Assembly: GCF_004103695.1 (NCBI RefSeq)
Contig: NZ_CP035280.1
Location: 1,302,001 to 1,366,000 of the forward strand
DNA from: Clostridium sp. JN-9
GTDB taxonomy: Bacteria; Bacillota; Clostridia; Clostridiales; Clostridiaceae
DNA: 64,000 nucleotides
Reading direction: 5' to 3'
This document shows positions 1 to 12,386 of the stretch, piece after piece. Within the stretch, counting starts at the first letter, position 1, and the number at the start of each line of letters is the position of its first letter. The notes beneath the pieces were generated by a model. It had not been told where the DNA came from and ran no database searches. It saw only the letters and a list, made by a program, of their open reading frames with translations. The translations under genes and the position numbers were made by a program.

Positions 1-4707
<4,707 letters not shown>

Positions 4708-4729
4708 AAGATTCTTTCTTTAATTTAAA

Positions 4730-4846
4730 TCTGGTGACAATGGCGTGGATGTAACACCCGTTCCCATTCCGAACACGAAGGTTAAGCTTCATTGCGCCCA
4801 TGGTACTGTAGGGGAGGCTCTGTGGGAGAGTAGGTAGTTGCCAGGT
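4730..4846 (+). rRNA. 5S ribosomal RNA
   Basis: About 117 nt. The terminal helix pairs the TCTGGTGAC start with the GTTGCCAGG end, and the conserved CCGAACACG and loop sequences lie in between. It lies 50 nt after the 23S gene and closes the operon. No tRNA follows. Confidence 0.95.
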
Positions 4847-4856
4847 GAGTAAAAAA

Positions 4857-4886
4857 TGCGGATTCGTAGGAGTCCGTATTTTTGTT
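4857..4886 (+). terminator. Rho-independent terminator of the rRNA operon
   Basis: A hairpin pairs CGGATTC (4859-4865) with GAGTCCG (4870-4876) around a GTAG loop, extended by two more pairs. A T-rich tract follows. It sits just after 5S, as expected for the operon end. Confidence 0.8.
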
Positions 4887-4986
4887 TATCTAAAATAATA
4901 TTTAAATTTATTAGAATAAGAAGGAATATAAGTTAAAGTGTGGAATATATAATTTAGAGCAAATATTTTAAGGAGGATTGGAAAAA

Positions 4987-5064
4987 ATGCCTGATAAGGG
5001 GAAAAGTAAAAGCGGATCTACTAAAAAGGGCGATAAGAACAAAGACAAGGGAAAAAAGAAATAA
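4987..5064 (+). CDS. Small lysine-rich hypothetical protein (25 aa)
   Basis: A 25-codon frame beginning MPDKGKSKSG, made almost entirely of Lys, Gly, Ser and Asp and ending in a Lys run. It has a strong AAGGAGG site (4970-4976) ten bases before the ATG and is followed 15 bases later by its own terminator, so it has all the parts of a real monocistronic gene. No family is recognised. The charge suggests a nucleic-acid or ribosome contact, but that is only inference. Confidence 0.6.
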   Translation: MPDKGKSKSGSTKKGDKNKDKGKKK

Positions 5065-5078
5065 ATCAGTAAAGGCAC

Positions 5079-5115
5079 AAAAGGCATCAGAATGCTTAGT
5101 TCTGATGCCCTTTGT
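5079..5115 (+). terminator. Rho-independent terminator after the small basic gene
   Basis: A ten-pair stem GGCATCAGAA / TTCTGATGCC (5083-5092 with 5100-5109) is flanked by an A-run and followed by CTTTG. It closes the 25-aa gene; the T-tract is short. Confidence 0.75.
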
Positions 5116-5227
5116 ATAGAGGTTAAATATGTGGAAATAAGCAATAAATTGATTTACAATATAAATACCATAAAACAAATGGAATGCTATATGAATAAAC
5201 ATACAAAATGAAGGAGGTAACATATAA

Positions 5228-5449
5228 ATGTCAGATATTAAATTTGAAATTAAGGAGCATGCAGGTACTCTTTCAGAGTCAGCAAAGGGTTGGAAAAAGG
5301 AATTAAATATGGTTTCCTGGAATGAGAAGGAGCCAAAATTCGATTTAAGAGATTGGGATAGCCAGCATAAAAAAATGGGTAAAGGTATCACATTAACTAT
5401 TGATGAATTGAAAAAACTTAAAGAAATCCTAGATGGCATGAGCTTGTAA
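5228..5449 (+). CDS. YdbC-like PC4-domain single-strand DNA-binding protein
   Basis: 73 aa matching the bacterial YdbC/PC4 (transcriptional coactivator p15) fold. An N-terminal beta segment DIKFEIKEHAGTL is followed by the typical KFDLRDW.SQHKKMGKGITLTIDELKKLKEIL block. Family members bind single-stranded DNA as dimers. AAGGAGG at 5211-5217 lies ten bases before the ATG. The last 40 bases of the gene are duplicated at 7649-7688 by the neighbouring IS insertion; this copy is complete. The precise cellular role is not known. Confidence 0.85.
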   Translation: MSDIKFEIKEHAGTLSESAKGWKKELNMVSWNEKEPKFDLRDWDSQHKKMGKGITLTIDELKKLKEILDGMSL

Positions 5450-5533
5450 TCATTGTCGAATGTAACCAGGCAGCACCCGATAATTGTCGAACACCCTATT
5501 AAAGGGGTAAAATTTTTCTACTTGTGCTATAAT
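5410..5533 (+). repeat. Left 124-bp direct repeat flanking the IS1634-like element
   Basis: Bases 5410-5533 recur exactly to the right of the element as 7649-7735 plus 9349-9385, the second copy being split by an IS4-type insertion. The repeat holds the end of the YdbC gene, one 31-bp repeat unit and an extended -10 box (TGCTATAAT). It is best read as an unusually long target-site duplication. Confidence 0.9.
5455..5491 (+). repeat. 31-bp intergenic repeat, locus A
   Basis: One unit starting GTCGAATGTAACCAGGCAGC and ending with a further GTCGAA. It starts 5 bases after the YdbC stop codon. The same family occurs at 7694, 11221, 13998, 18435, 27292 and 31760, always in plus orientation. Confidence 0.85.
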
Positions 5534-5560
5534 CTCGTTTTCGACACTTAAGTAAAAATT

Positions 5561-5606
5561 AAGAGAAGGAACCTGGATAAATAGAGGCTTTCCTTCTCTT
5601 TTCTTA
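5561..5606 (-). terminator. Terminator at the left end of the IS1634-like element
   Basis: The stem AAGAGAAGGAA / TTCCTTCTCTT (5561-5571 with 5590-5600) lies 30 bases past the transposase stop. T-rich sequence occurs on both sides, so it can work in both directions. Confidence 0.65.
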
Positions 5607-5630
5607 TTTTAAAAATGTTGTATGAAAACA

Positions 5631-7490
5631 TCAACTTAGAAATTTTTTTATTTTCTTATTCAGTTCTTTAGGAAGATAATATTTTTTATCTAAGCCTAAA
5701 TTAAATAGGCCATTTAACGCTGTACATACTTGGCTTCCTGTATATGTTGCTGTATAAAAAGCATCCTGTGTATTCATGACATTCATATTACGTAGCGTTT
5801 CAAGAATATCATCTGCTGTAAAATGTGTTCCTTGCAGGTCTAGCTTGTTTTCAAGCAAACGATAAATTAGTAAAGACGTATAACAAATCATGAAGTGTGC
5901 AATAATCCTGTTGCGATTTCTGTGATAAACTGGTCTTGCATTAAAATTGCTTTTTAGTATCCGAAAACAATCCTCGATTTTATAACGGTTTGAATTTATA
6001 GTAAGTATTGATTTAGCATCATCATCCAAATTTGTGGCAACTGCGTAATACCCATCATATTTTTCTTCTCTATCAATGATAGATTGATCAATTTCATAGT
6101 GATCAGAGGCTTTTTCACCATTATTACCTTTTGATGTCCTTTTGATGAAACGTGTAACATCATGAGGTCCCTTTTTTATATTATCTATATTTTGATTGTT
6201 GAGTAAGTTCTTAGCCCGTTCAATCTGCGCATTTCTGATATGCCTTTGATATTCCATCATTTTTCTTGAAAATGTAATTATGATTTTTTGCTTTAGAAAT
6301 GCTTTTGATTTTACAATTCTGGACTTACCGTTTTTATATGTTCTCTTTTCATATAGGCCAACATCCATGGCGCTGTCTGCATCTATGATTTTGTAAACAG
6401 TATCGTTATAAATGGGTAAATTCTTTTTATCAAATCTATCGAATCCCTTCATAAAACTGATAGTAATAGGAGAATCATCAGAAATCCGACGATAATCAAA
6501 ATCATTAAAAACAGCTTCCTTTAGTTTGTCTGAAAGTTTTTTTACAGACTGGGTTACAATAAAGGCTCTTCCACCCATGGAGTTAAATTTTCTTATATTA
6601 AATGAGCCAAGTCCTGCATCAGCACAGTAAATGAATTGTTTATTTTTAAACATTTTTGTGATTTTCTGTTCCAGTGGAACTGCACATTTCTGCTCATTGT
6701 CAGAACCAGAGTTAATGCACATTGATATAGGGATTCCATCTCCGTCCATAAATAGGCCCATCTGCACAATTGGATTGGGACGGTGTTCTTTTGAAAGGCC
6801 GTATCTGCGAAGACCTTTGAGAATCTCGCCAGTGGCTTCATCTACGTATTCATCGTCCTCATCTTCTGATTCAAAATAATAATTTGTACAGTCGAAATAA
6901 CATATGGAAGTGTTTCTTTTTATGATGTTATTACTATTAATGAATAAATGTTCCAAATATTCGTCGTAGTTATCCTCTAACAAATCCATGAAGCGTAAAA
7001 TATGCTGGTATTCAAAGTATGGTTTTTCGTAATAGGAATCAAGTTTGTCAAATGTCCCTAGTTTTGATGTTGGTTCTAAAATCCTTGCAAAGGTAAGGAA
7101 ACGGTTGATTGTATTACAATCAAAGGTAATCTTTGAATTACTGTTGATATCATGAAAAAAATCTGAAAGTTTGAGGTCGTGATATATATGTTGCAGAATA
7201 AAATAACCGACATTAAGTAGCGCGGATTTGGATGCGATATTTTTTGTAGGTGAAAGCTTTTCGCTAAAGTCAACCTTTAAGTTTATGTCGATTTTCCCTT
7301 CCTTATATTCTTTATTGAATTCCTCAACCTGCTTTTTTGCATATTCAAGAGGATCAGTGGTAATTGCTAGCAGCTCAGAATATTTTCCAATTCGTTTTAC
7401 ATTTTTTGTAGTGGTCTTCTTACCATTTCTGATTCCCATCTGAATGAAGTAAGTAGGATCTTTAGATTTTTTATCGTAATTCAATTTCAT
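5631..7490 (-). CDS. IS1634-family DDE transposase
   Basis: 619 aa, a typical length for the IS1634 group of the IS4 superfamily. Likely catalytic segments are YFDCTNYYFE (first Asp), FIYCADAGLGSFNIR (second Asp) and NRYKIEDCFRILKSNF (the Glu of the YREK-like signature). The start ATG at 7490 is preceded by GGAGGTG. The frame is intact, so the element may still be active. It is the only copy in this window. Confidence 0.92.
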   Translation of the reverse strand: MKLNYDKKSKDPTYFIQMGIRNGKKTTTKNVKRIGKYSELLAITTDPLEYAKKQVEEFNKEYKEGKIDINLKVDFSEKLSPTKNIASKSALLNVGYFILQHIYHDLKLSDFFHDINSNSKITFDCNTINRFLTFARILEPTSKLGTFDKLDSYYEKPYFEYQHILRFMDLLEDNYDEYLEHLFINSNNIIKRNTSICYFDCTNYYFESEDEDDEYVDEATGEILKGLRRYGLSKEHRPNPIVQMGLFMDGDGIPISMCINSGSDNEQKCAVPLEQKITKMFKNKQFIYCADAGLGSFNIRKFNSMGGRAFIVTQSVKKLSDKLKEAVFNDFDYRRISDDSPITISFMKGFDRFDKKNLPIYNDTVYKIIDADSAMDVGLYEKRTYKNGKSRIVKSKAFLKQKIIITFSRKMMEYQRHIRNAQIERAKNLLNNQNIDNIKKGPHDVTRFIKRTSKGNNGEKASDHYEIDQSIIDREEKYDGYYAVATNLDDDAKSILTINSNRYKIEDCFRILKSNFNARPVYHRNRNRIIAHFMICYTSLLIYRLLENKLDLQGTHFTADDILETLRNMNVMNTQDAFYTATYTGSQVCTALNGLFNLGLDKKYYLPKELNKKIKKFLS

Positions 7491-7735
7491 ATAATATCAC
7501 ACCTCCATTCCTATTATAACATATAATACAACACCATACAACATATAAAACGCAAAATTTGACAAGAAAAAAATCAGGAAAGCCTTGTATTTAAAGCATT
7601 TTCTGACCATATAAGTTCATTATGTATTGGAGTAAGTGTTGAAAACCCGAAAAAACTTAAAGAAATCCTAGATGGCATGAGCTTGTAATCATTGTCGAAT
7701 GTAACCAGGCAGCACCCGATAATTGTCGAACACCC

Positions 7736-9339
7736 CAGAAGTTTAGCACCTAAAAAAGTTTTAGGGCGCAGCCCGCTGATTTATATTGATTTGCTAGTAT
7801 TTAATAAAAACATTGTAAAATCCGATTTCTACTGGAAATTATAAAAAAAATTTGCATAATAAAAGCATCCTTTTTATAATAGTTTTGCACAACACAATAG
7901 AAAGGATGCCTTAAGATGAATAAAAGTTATTTAAAACAAATGCTCACCTATATTAATAAAGTATACGATATAGGTGAAAAAATCAATACCTTAGAGGATA
8001 AAAAGATAAAATCTCTAGTAAAAATTTCAACAATCACCTTTGTAGTTTTGTTTGGATTTATGCTTCAAATAAGAAGTTTCAACAGGTTAGAGCATTGGCT
8101 TAAAAAAGGTAAATTTAAAAAAGTATTACCTAAAAACACTAAAATGATTCACATTGATGCCGTTAGGCGCTGCTTAAGTGATTTTGATTTGAATGGTTTG
8201 AAAAATATTCATGATAGTATAATTAGAACTACGATAAAAAATAAGATATTTAGAAATGGTACCATAGATGGCTTAAAGGTAGTTGCTGTAGATGGTGTAG
8301 AATTATTTGAAAGTGCTAAAAAATTTTGTGACAAATGTCTTTCACGAAAGAATAAGGATGGCACTACTCGTCATTTCCACAGATCTGTAGTTTGTACTAC
8401 CGTAGGTTCGGATCCCCATGTTATTTTAGGACAAGAAATGCTTGAACCTAAGAAAGATAGTTCGAATAAAGATGAAGGTGAAATCACCGGAGGTATAAGA
8501 TTAATAAAAAAATTATATCGTAAATATCACCATTTTGCCGATATTATAGTAGCTGATGCTTTATATTGTAAATCTACTTGGATAAAAGAAGTCCTTTCAA
8601 TAGGAATGAATGCAGTAGTAAGAGTTAAAGATGAGCGTCTTCTCATTGTAAAGGATGCATTAGCTCTATTTAAGCGCCGTGAGGCTGATAAGAAATGGAT
8701 TGTAAAGCAGGGAAGTAAAGACTATACCAAAATTAAAGCTTGGGATGAAGATAATTTTGAAATATCAGATCCGACTATCAAAGTTAGATTTATAAGGTTT
8801 ATAGAAGAAATTCATACTGGAGATAAGGTAGAAATTAAAGAAGGCTGGATTATAACAACAGACAAATTTGCCTCAGTAGAAACCTTGTGGAAGATAATGC
8901 ACAAGAGGTGGGATATAGAAAATAATGCCTTTCATCAGCTTAAAACAGAATGGCATTTAGATCATTGCTTTCTTCATAGCCCTACGGGCGTAGAGACAGT
9001 ACTGATGTTTATAATTATAGCGTTTAATCTGATGCAGTTATATTTTTTTAGATGTATCAGAGGTTTTAGAAAGAAACGGATGCTTCAAATAGATATTATT
9101 GAAGATATAAAAGATGAAAGATTTACTATAGATGACAACTGGAATAATCCAATATTTAAAAAGACTTAATATAAAAATAAAATTGGAAATCGATTATTAA
9201 AATTTCTTAGGGTAAGGGTAATTATAACTATTTTTTCGACATATCGGTCTGTTGATTTACCAGCCATGTAAGAAAGTACAATAAAATACAATTCCAGTAA
9301 AAGTAAATCTTTTACTGGAATTTAGATGCGAAATCTCTG
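7736..9339 (+). mobile_element. IS4-type insertion sequence, copy 1 (1604 bp)
   Basis: It begins CAGAAGTTTAGCACC and ends GATGCGAAATCTCTG; the ends form an imperfect inverted repeat (11 of 15). It is flanked by a 9-bp duplication CGAACACCC (7727-7735 and 9340-9348). Two further copies of exactly 1604 bp lie at 16815-18418 (inverted) and 23335-24938. Near the right end a 13-pair hairpin (9291-9321) probably terminates the transposase transcript. Confidence 0.93.
7916..9169 (+). CDS. IS4-superfamily transposase, copy 1
   Basis: 417 aa. The DDE triad is readable as D126 (VVAVDGVELF), D214 (IIVADALYC) and E335 within RWDIENNAFHQLK, the IS4-type YREK-like motif. It differs from copy 3 by one residue (T161 here, I161 there) and from copy 2 at a few N-terminal positions. 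AGAAAGGATG precedes the ATG. The frame is intact. The exact IS4 subgroup was not determined. Confidence 0.92.
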   Translation: MNKSYLKQMLTYINKVYDIGEKINTLEDKKIKSLVKISTITFVVLFGFMLQIRSFNRLEHWLKKGKFKKVLPKNTKMIHIDAVRRCLSDFDLNGLKNIHDSIIRTTIKNKIFRNGTIDGLKVVAVDGVELFESAKKFCDKCLSRKNKDGTTRHFHRSVVCTTVGSDPHVILGQEMLEPKKDSSNKDEGEITGGIRLIKKLYRKYHHFADIIVADALYCKSTWIKEVLSIGMNAVVRVKDERLLIVKDALALFKRREADKKWIVKQGSKDYTKIKAWDEDNFEISDPTIKVRFIRFIEEIHTGDKVEIKEGWIITTDKFASVETLWKIMHKRWDIENNAFHQLKTEWHLDHCFLHSPTGVETVLMFIIIAFNLMQLYFFRCIRGFRKKRMLQIDIIEDIKDERFTIDDNWNNPIFKKT

Positions 9340-9373
9340 CGAACACCCTATTAAAGGGGTAAAATTTTTCTAC

Positions 9374-9385
9374 TTGTGCTATAAT
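9374..9385 (+). promoter_or_regulatory. Extended -10 promoter in front of rplY
   Basis: TTGTGCTATAAT contains a perfect TATAAT (9380-9385) with an upstream TG. The -35 region is poor, as is usual for extended -10 promoters. The same box exists in the left direct repeat (5528-5533), where it now points into the IS. The 124-bp duplication therefore left rplY with an intact promoter. Confidence 0.55.
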
Positions 9386-9515
9386 ATAAGTGTATTTTAC
9401 ATCACTAATGCTACCTTAAAGTTTAGTCCAAATTTCACTAAAAGTTATTATTGGTAACACCATGCGTATGCAGAATAATAAATAATGGCTTTGTAGGCCA
9501 GAAGGAGTGATTATT

Positions 9516-10100
9516 TTGGAAGGAATTATTTTGAATGCATTTGAAAGGACTACAGGCAACAAAAAATTCAAAGAAAATGGTTTTATACCAGGAGTAATAT
9601 ACGGAGATACTGTGAAAAAATCAGAACCTGTGAAATTTGAAGAAGTACCATTAAAGAGGGTTCTTGAAAAGCATGGTCCTAATGCTAAAATGTGGATTCA
9701 GTATGGTAATGAAAAAAAATATGGGTTCATAAAGGAAATTCAAAGACATCCTGTATCGGATAAGATTATTCATGTGGATGTACAGCTTGTTTCCAGAAAG
9801 CATGAAATTAAAATGCAGCTGCCAATCATATTTAAGGGTGAGGACAGACTTACCTCAAATGTGCTTCAGCTTCAAATTCATAAGCCTGAAATTGACGTTT
9901 ACGGAAGAATGGATTTAATGCCTGATGCTGTTACAGTTGATGTATCCAAAAAAGAACTCGGAGATACAATTACAGTAAATGACTTTAATTTGGACAAGGA
10001 AATAAAAGTTAATGACATGGAAGGAGAAATTTACGCAACTGTTGCAAAGTTAAAGGAAAAGGATGAGCTGGGGGACACTGCTGAAGAAATCACTGAATAA
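9516..10100 (+). CDS. rplY: Ribosomal protein L25 / general stress protein Ctc
   Basis: 194 aa of the long L25 (TL5/Ctc) form. The N-terminal L25 domain that binds 5S rRNA covers about residues 1-90 (LNAFERTTGNKKFKENGFIPG.IYG). A C-terminal beta domain runs to about 180 (VYGRMDLMPDAVTVDVSKKELGDTI), followed by an acidic tail. The TTG at 9516 is chosen because GAAGGAG lies eight bases upstream; a GTG at 9507 overlaps that site. Monocistronic, with a terminator behind it. Confidence 0.93.
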   Translation: MEGIILNAFERTTGNKKFKENGFIPGVIYGDTVKKSEPVKFEEVPLKRVLEKHGPNAKMWIQYGNEKKYGFIKEIQRHPVSDKIIHVDVQLVSRKHEIKMQLPIIFKGEDRLTSNVLQLQIHKPEIDVYGRMDLMPDAVTVDVSKKELGDTITVNDFNLDKEIKVNDMEGEIYATVAKLKEKDELGDTAEEITE

Positions 10101-10127
10101 TTAAAATTAAAACATAATATTTTTATT

Positions 10128-10160
10128 TTAAAAGGATGAATGTTAATTTTCGTCCTTTTT
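10128..10160 (+). terminator. Terminator after rplY
   Basis: An AAAAGGATGA / TCGTCCTTTTT stem (one G-U pair) is followed by a T-run, 28 bases after the rplY stop. Confidence 0.8.
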
Positions 10161-10253
10161 CTATAATTAATAAATCAGAAAATGTGAACAATATACATAT
10201 AAAATAATTATGGCTAAATTAAATCAATTATAAGAAGAAAAGCGGTGATTGCC

Positions 10254-10883
10254 ATGTGCGGACGTTTTTACATTGAAAATAATATAGAAGATGTTATATC
10301 AGGTTATGGTATAACAGATGTAAAAAAACTCAATTTTTCAAAGGGAGAAATATTTCCTGGAACCAATATACCTGTAATTATAAAGAAAGATGAAAGAATA
10401 CTGGATTTTTTTAAATGGGGATATAAGATTTATGGCATAAACAGTGAAGTTATCAATATCAGGATTGAAACAGCTGCGGAAAAGCCCAGCTTTAGGAATG
10501 CCTTTTTACAGAGCAGGTGTCTTATTCCTGCAAATGCTTTTTTTGAGTGGAAAAGTGAAGGAAAGTGCAAGACAAAATATAAAACTTCATTGGAGGAAGT
10601 TAAGCTTTTCTCATTAGCAGGAATATATAAGGAGTTTAAAGATAAAAATAACACATCATATTTTGGCGCTGCAATACTAACCAGAGCAGCTAATGAACAA
10701 ATGAGTAAAATTCATAACCGAATGCCGGTTATTATAAAAAAAGAAGATGAAGAACAATGGCTGGCAGATTCAGACACAGGTATTTTAAAGCTTAGAGAAA
10801 AACTGGAGAAGGATAACTGGTTTAGATTAAAAATAGATTCAGCATCAGGAAGTCAGCAGATTTCAATATATGACTTATTGTAG
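10254..10883 (+). CDS. yedK: SOS response-associated peptidase YedK/HMCES (abasic-site DNA-protein crosslink protein)
   Basis: 209 aa, an SRAP (DUF159) protein that traps abasic sites in single-stranded DNA through a thiazolidine bond to its N-terminal cysteine. Cys2 (start MCGRF) is exposed after Met removal. Asn68, Arg70, Glu98 (AFFEW) and His154 (IHNRMP) correspond to the known active site. ATG 10254 is chosen because catalysis requires Cys2; an upstream in-frame GTG at 10245 would bury it. It stands alone between two terminators. Confidence 0.93.
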   Translation: MCGRFYIENNIEDVISGYGITDVKKLNFSKGEIFPGTNIPVIIKKDERILDFFKWGYKIYGINSEVINIRIETAAEKPSFRNAFLQSRCLIPANAFFEWKSEGKCKTKYKTSLEEVKLFSLAGIYKEFKDKNNTSYFGAAILTRAANEQMSKIHNRMPVIIKKEDEEQWLADSDTGILKLREKLEKDNWFRLKIDSASGSQQISIYDLL

Positions 10884-10886
10884 ACT

Positions 10887-10936
10887 AAAAAGGTTACCCG
10901 GGAATAATTATCTATTCCAGGATAACCTTTTATTTA
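10887..10936 (+). terminator. Bidirectional terminator between yedK and the minus-strand cold-shock gene
   Basis: AAAAGGTTA (10887-10895) pairs with TAACCTTTT (10923-10931), and GGGAATA pairs with TATTCC inside. A T-run follows on the plus strand and an A-run precedes, so both convergent genes can use it. Confidence 0.8.
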
Positions 10937-11146
10937 TAATTTTTGTACATTTACTGCCATAGGACCCTTTGGACCATCTGTAATATCAAAAATGACACTT
11001 TCACCTTCATGGAGGTCCTTATCATTTCCCTTTTCTTTAATTTGAAGGTGATTTACATAAACATCTTTTCCCTGATTGCAGGATATAAATCCATATCCTT
11101 TATCCTGATCATACCACTTAACTACACCAGTTACACTAGCCAACAA
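10934..11146 (-). CDS. Cold-shock domain protein, variant RNP2
   Basis: 70 aa, a single cold-shock domain with RNP1 KGYGFIS intact. The RNP2 region reads DVYVNHL, where most CspA proteins have DVFVHFS; the second cold-shock protein at 43195 has DVFAHYS. Start is one of two adjacent TTG codons (11146 or 11143) after AAGGGGG. The family binds single-stranded RNA and DNA and melts mRNA structure. It is convergent with yedK. Confidence 0.9.
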   Translation of the reverse strand: MLASVTGVVKWYDQDKGYGFISCNQGKDVYVNHLQIKEKGNDKDLHEGESVIFDITDGPKGPMAVNVQKL

Positions 11147-11220
11147 AAAGCCCCCTTATTATTATTTTTTATGTCTACAAATATAGTATTGTTATAAAAA
11201 TGAGTATTATTCATTATTTT

Positions 11221-11254
11221 GTCGAATGTAACCAGGTAGCACCCGACATTTGTC
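11221..11254 (+). repeat. 31-bp intergenic repeat, locus B
   Basis: A single unit GTCGAATGTAACCAGGTAGC... with the closing GTC at 11252-11254. It lies 5 bases beyond the stop codon of the minus-strand patatin gene. See locus A for the family. Confidence 0.85.
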
Positions 11255-11259
11255 ACATT

Positions 11260-12204
11260 TTACTTTCCATTGACCATCACATCATTGTCCTTTGTTTTAT
11301 GATTATTCTTATTCTTAAATATACCCATAACATTTTCTGCAATATTTTTACTGGTGTTTCTAATCATTTCACCAGGAAGTTTTTTAAGCTTAAAACTATG
11401 AAATTCAAATATGGGTTCCAGTAAATTCATTGTATCGTCATAGCCTATCTTTATTCGATTACGTATACCTTCATTAGAAAAATCAAGTACACCTGAAAAA
11501 ACCCCGCCCTGGTCTGTACTTGGGCTTATGCAGATTATTTTACACTTAGGAAATTTGCTTCTGTCAATTATATAATTTCTGTCTAAATTTATTACAAATA
11601 ACATATCAAAGCCTAGATTGTAAAGCGGCCTAATTGGCAAATTATCAAATAAGCCTCCATCTAAATATTTTAAGTTTCCTATTTCTTCAGCGGAAAATAC
11701 AGGAGGAATAGCTGCAGATGCACATAAAATTTTTTTAGCAGTATCAGAATCATAGTTATTTAATTTGAAATATCTCCCAACTAAATCAGGGAGTTCAGCA
11801 CAAGTTATATAGATTGGCATTGGAGAGCATAGTGCTTCATTAAGATCCAGGCTGTCCAATATATCAGTTAAGCCCTGCCTTGAAACATTACCTTGCTCTA
11901 ATAATCCAGGCAGATGTTTTTTTATGAAGTTAAGATTTTTAGTGCCTATAAATAATTTTAAACCTTTTGTAAAAAGATCTACATTGTCAGTTGGCAGTGC
12001 TTTTTCTCTTGTAAGGCTCATCCATATATCTTCCGCCAGATTATAATCATTTAAAGCAAAAAGTGCTGCATTTAAGGCACCAATTGATGTTCCTGAAACG
12101 CCTTGAATATATGTATCTATTTTTAATTCTCTAAGTGCCTTCCATACTCCAATTTGATAAGCTCCTTTGCACCCTCCACCGCTTAGAACTAAACCAATTT
12201 TCAA
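11260..12204 (-). CDS. Patatin-like phospholipase (RssA/YchK type)
   Basis: 314 aa. It shows the oxyanion-hole SGGGCKG (residues 8-14), nucleophile Ser40 in GTSIG, and the DGG catalytic Asp motif (YLDGGLFDNLPI), so the Ser-Asp dyad is complete. No signal peptide, so a cytosolic lipid acyl hydrolase is likely; the substrate is unknown. The TTG at 12204 has AAGGGGG eight bases upstream and is preferred to the GTG at 12213 that overlaps that site. Confidence 0.92.
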   Translation of the reverse strand: MKIGLVLSGGGCKGAYQIGVWKALRELKIDTYIQGVSGTSIGALNAALFALNDYNLAEDIWMSLTREKALPTDNVDLFTKGLKLFIGTKNLNFIKKHLPGLLEQGNVSRQGLTDILDSLDLNEALCSPMPIYITCAELPDLVGRYFKLNNYDSDTAKKILCASAAIPPVFSAEEIGNLKYLDGGLFDNLPIRPLYNLGFDMLFVINLDRNYIIDRSKFPKCKIICISPSTDQGGVFSGVLDFSNEGIRNRIKIGYDDTMNLLEPIFEFHSFKLKKLPGEMIRNTSKNIAENVMGIFKNKNNHKTKDNDVMVNGK

Positions 12205-12351
12205 AGTAATCACCCCCTTAAATTAATTTTATCACAAAGTTTACAAATAGTGTTAAAGGACGAAATTATTAAAGCACATTTAAAAAAATATTAATAATTT
12301 TAAACGTTTTTATTTATACTATATATGCAAAGATTTTAATGGCAGCTGTTA

Positions 12352-12380
12352 TTGTAAAAAGAATAAAACTGGATTATAAT
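12352..12380 (+). promoter_or_regulatory. Sigma-A promoter of the hflX leader
   Basis: TTGTAA (12352-12357), a 17-base spacer and a perfect TATAAT (12375-12380). The predicted start near 12387 gives a leader of over 300 nt before hflX. Confidence 0.75.
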
Positions 12381-12386
12381 ATTATT

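Larger units (their letters stand above)
5534..7648 (-). mobile_element. IS1634-like insertion sequence (about 2.1 kb)
   Basis: The element lies between the two 124-bp direct repeats. Its ends are imperfect inverted repeats: GTTTTCGACACTTA near 5537-5550 against the reverse complement of TAAGTGTTGAAAAC near 7633-7646 (13 of 14). It contains one transposase on the minus strand. IS1634 of Mycoplasma mycoides is known for long, variable target duplications, which fits this arrangement. The exact terminal bases are uncertain by 1-3 nt. Confidence 0.85.
7649..9385 (+). repeat. Right 124-bp direct repeat, split by an IS4-type element
   Basis: Segments 7649-7735 (87 bp) and 9349-9385 (37 bp) join to reproduce 5410-5533 exactly once the IS4-type element and one copy of its 9-bp duplication are removed. 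The first segment repeats the last 40 bases of YdbC and a 31-bp repeat (7694-7730). The second supplies the -10 box in front of rplY. Confidence 0.9.
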
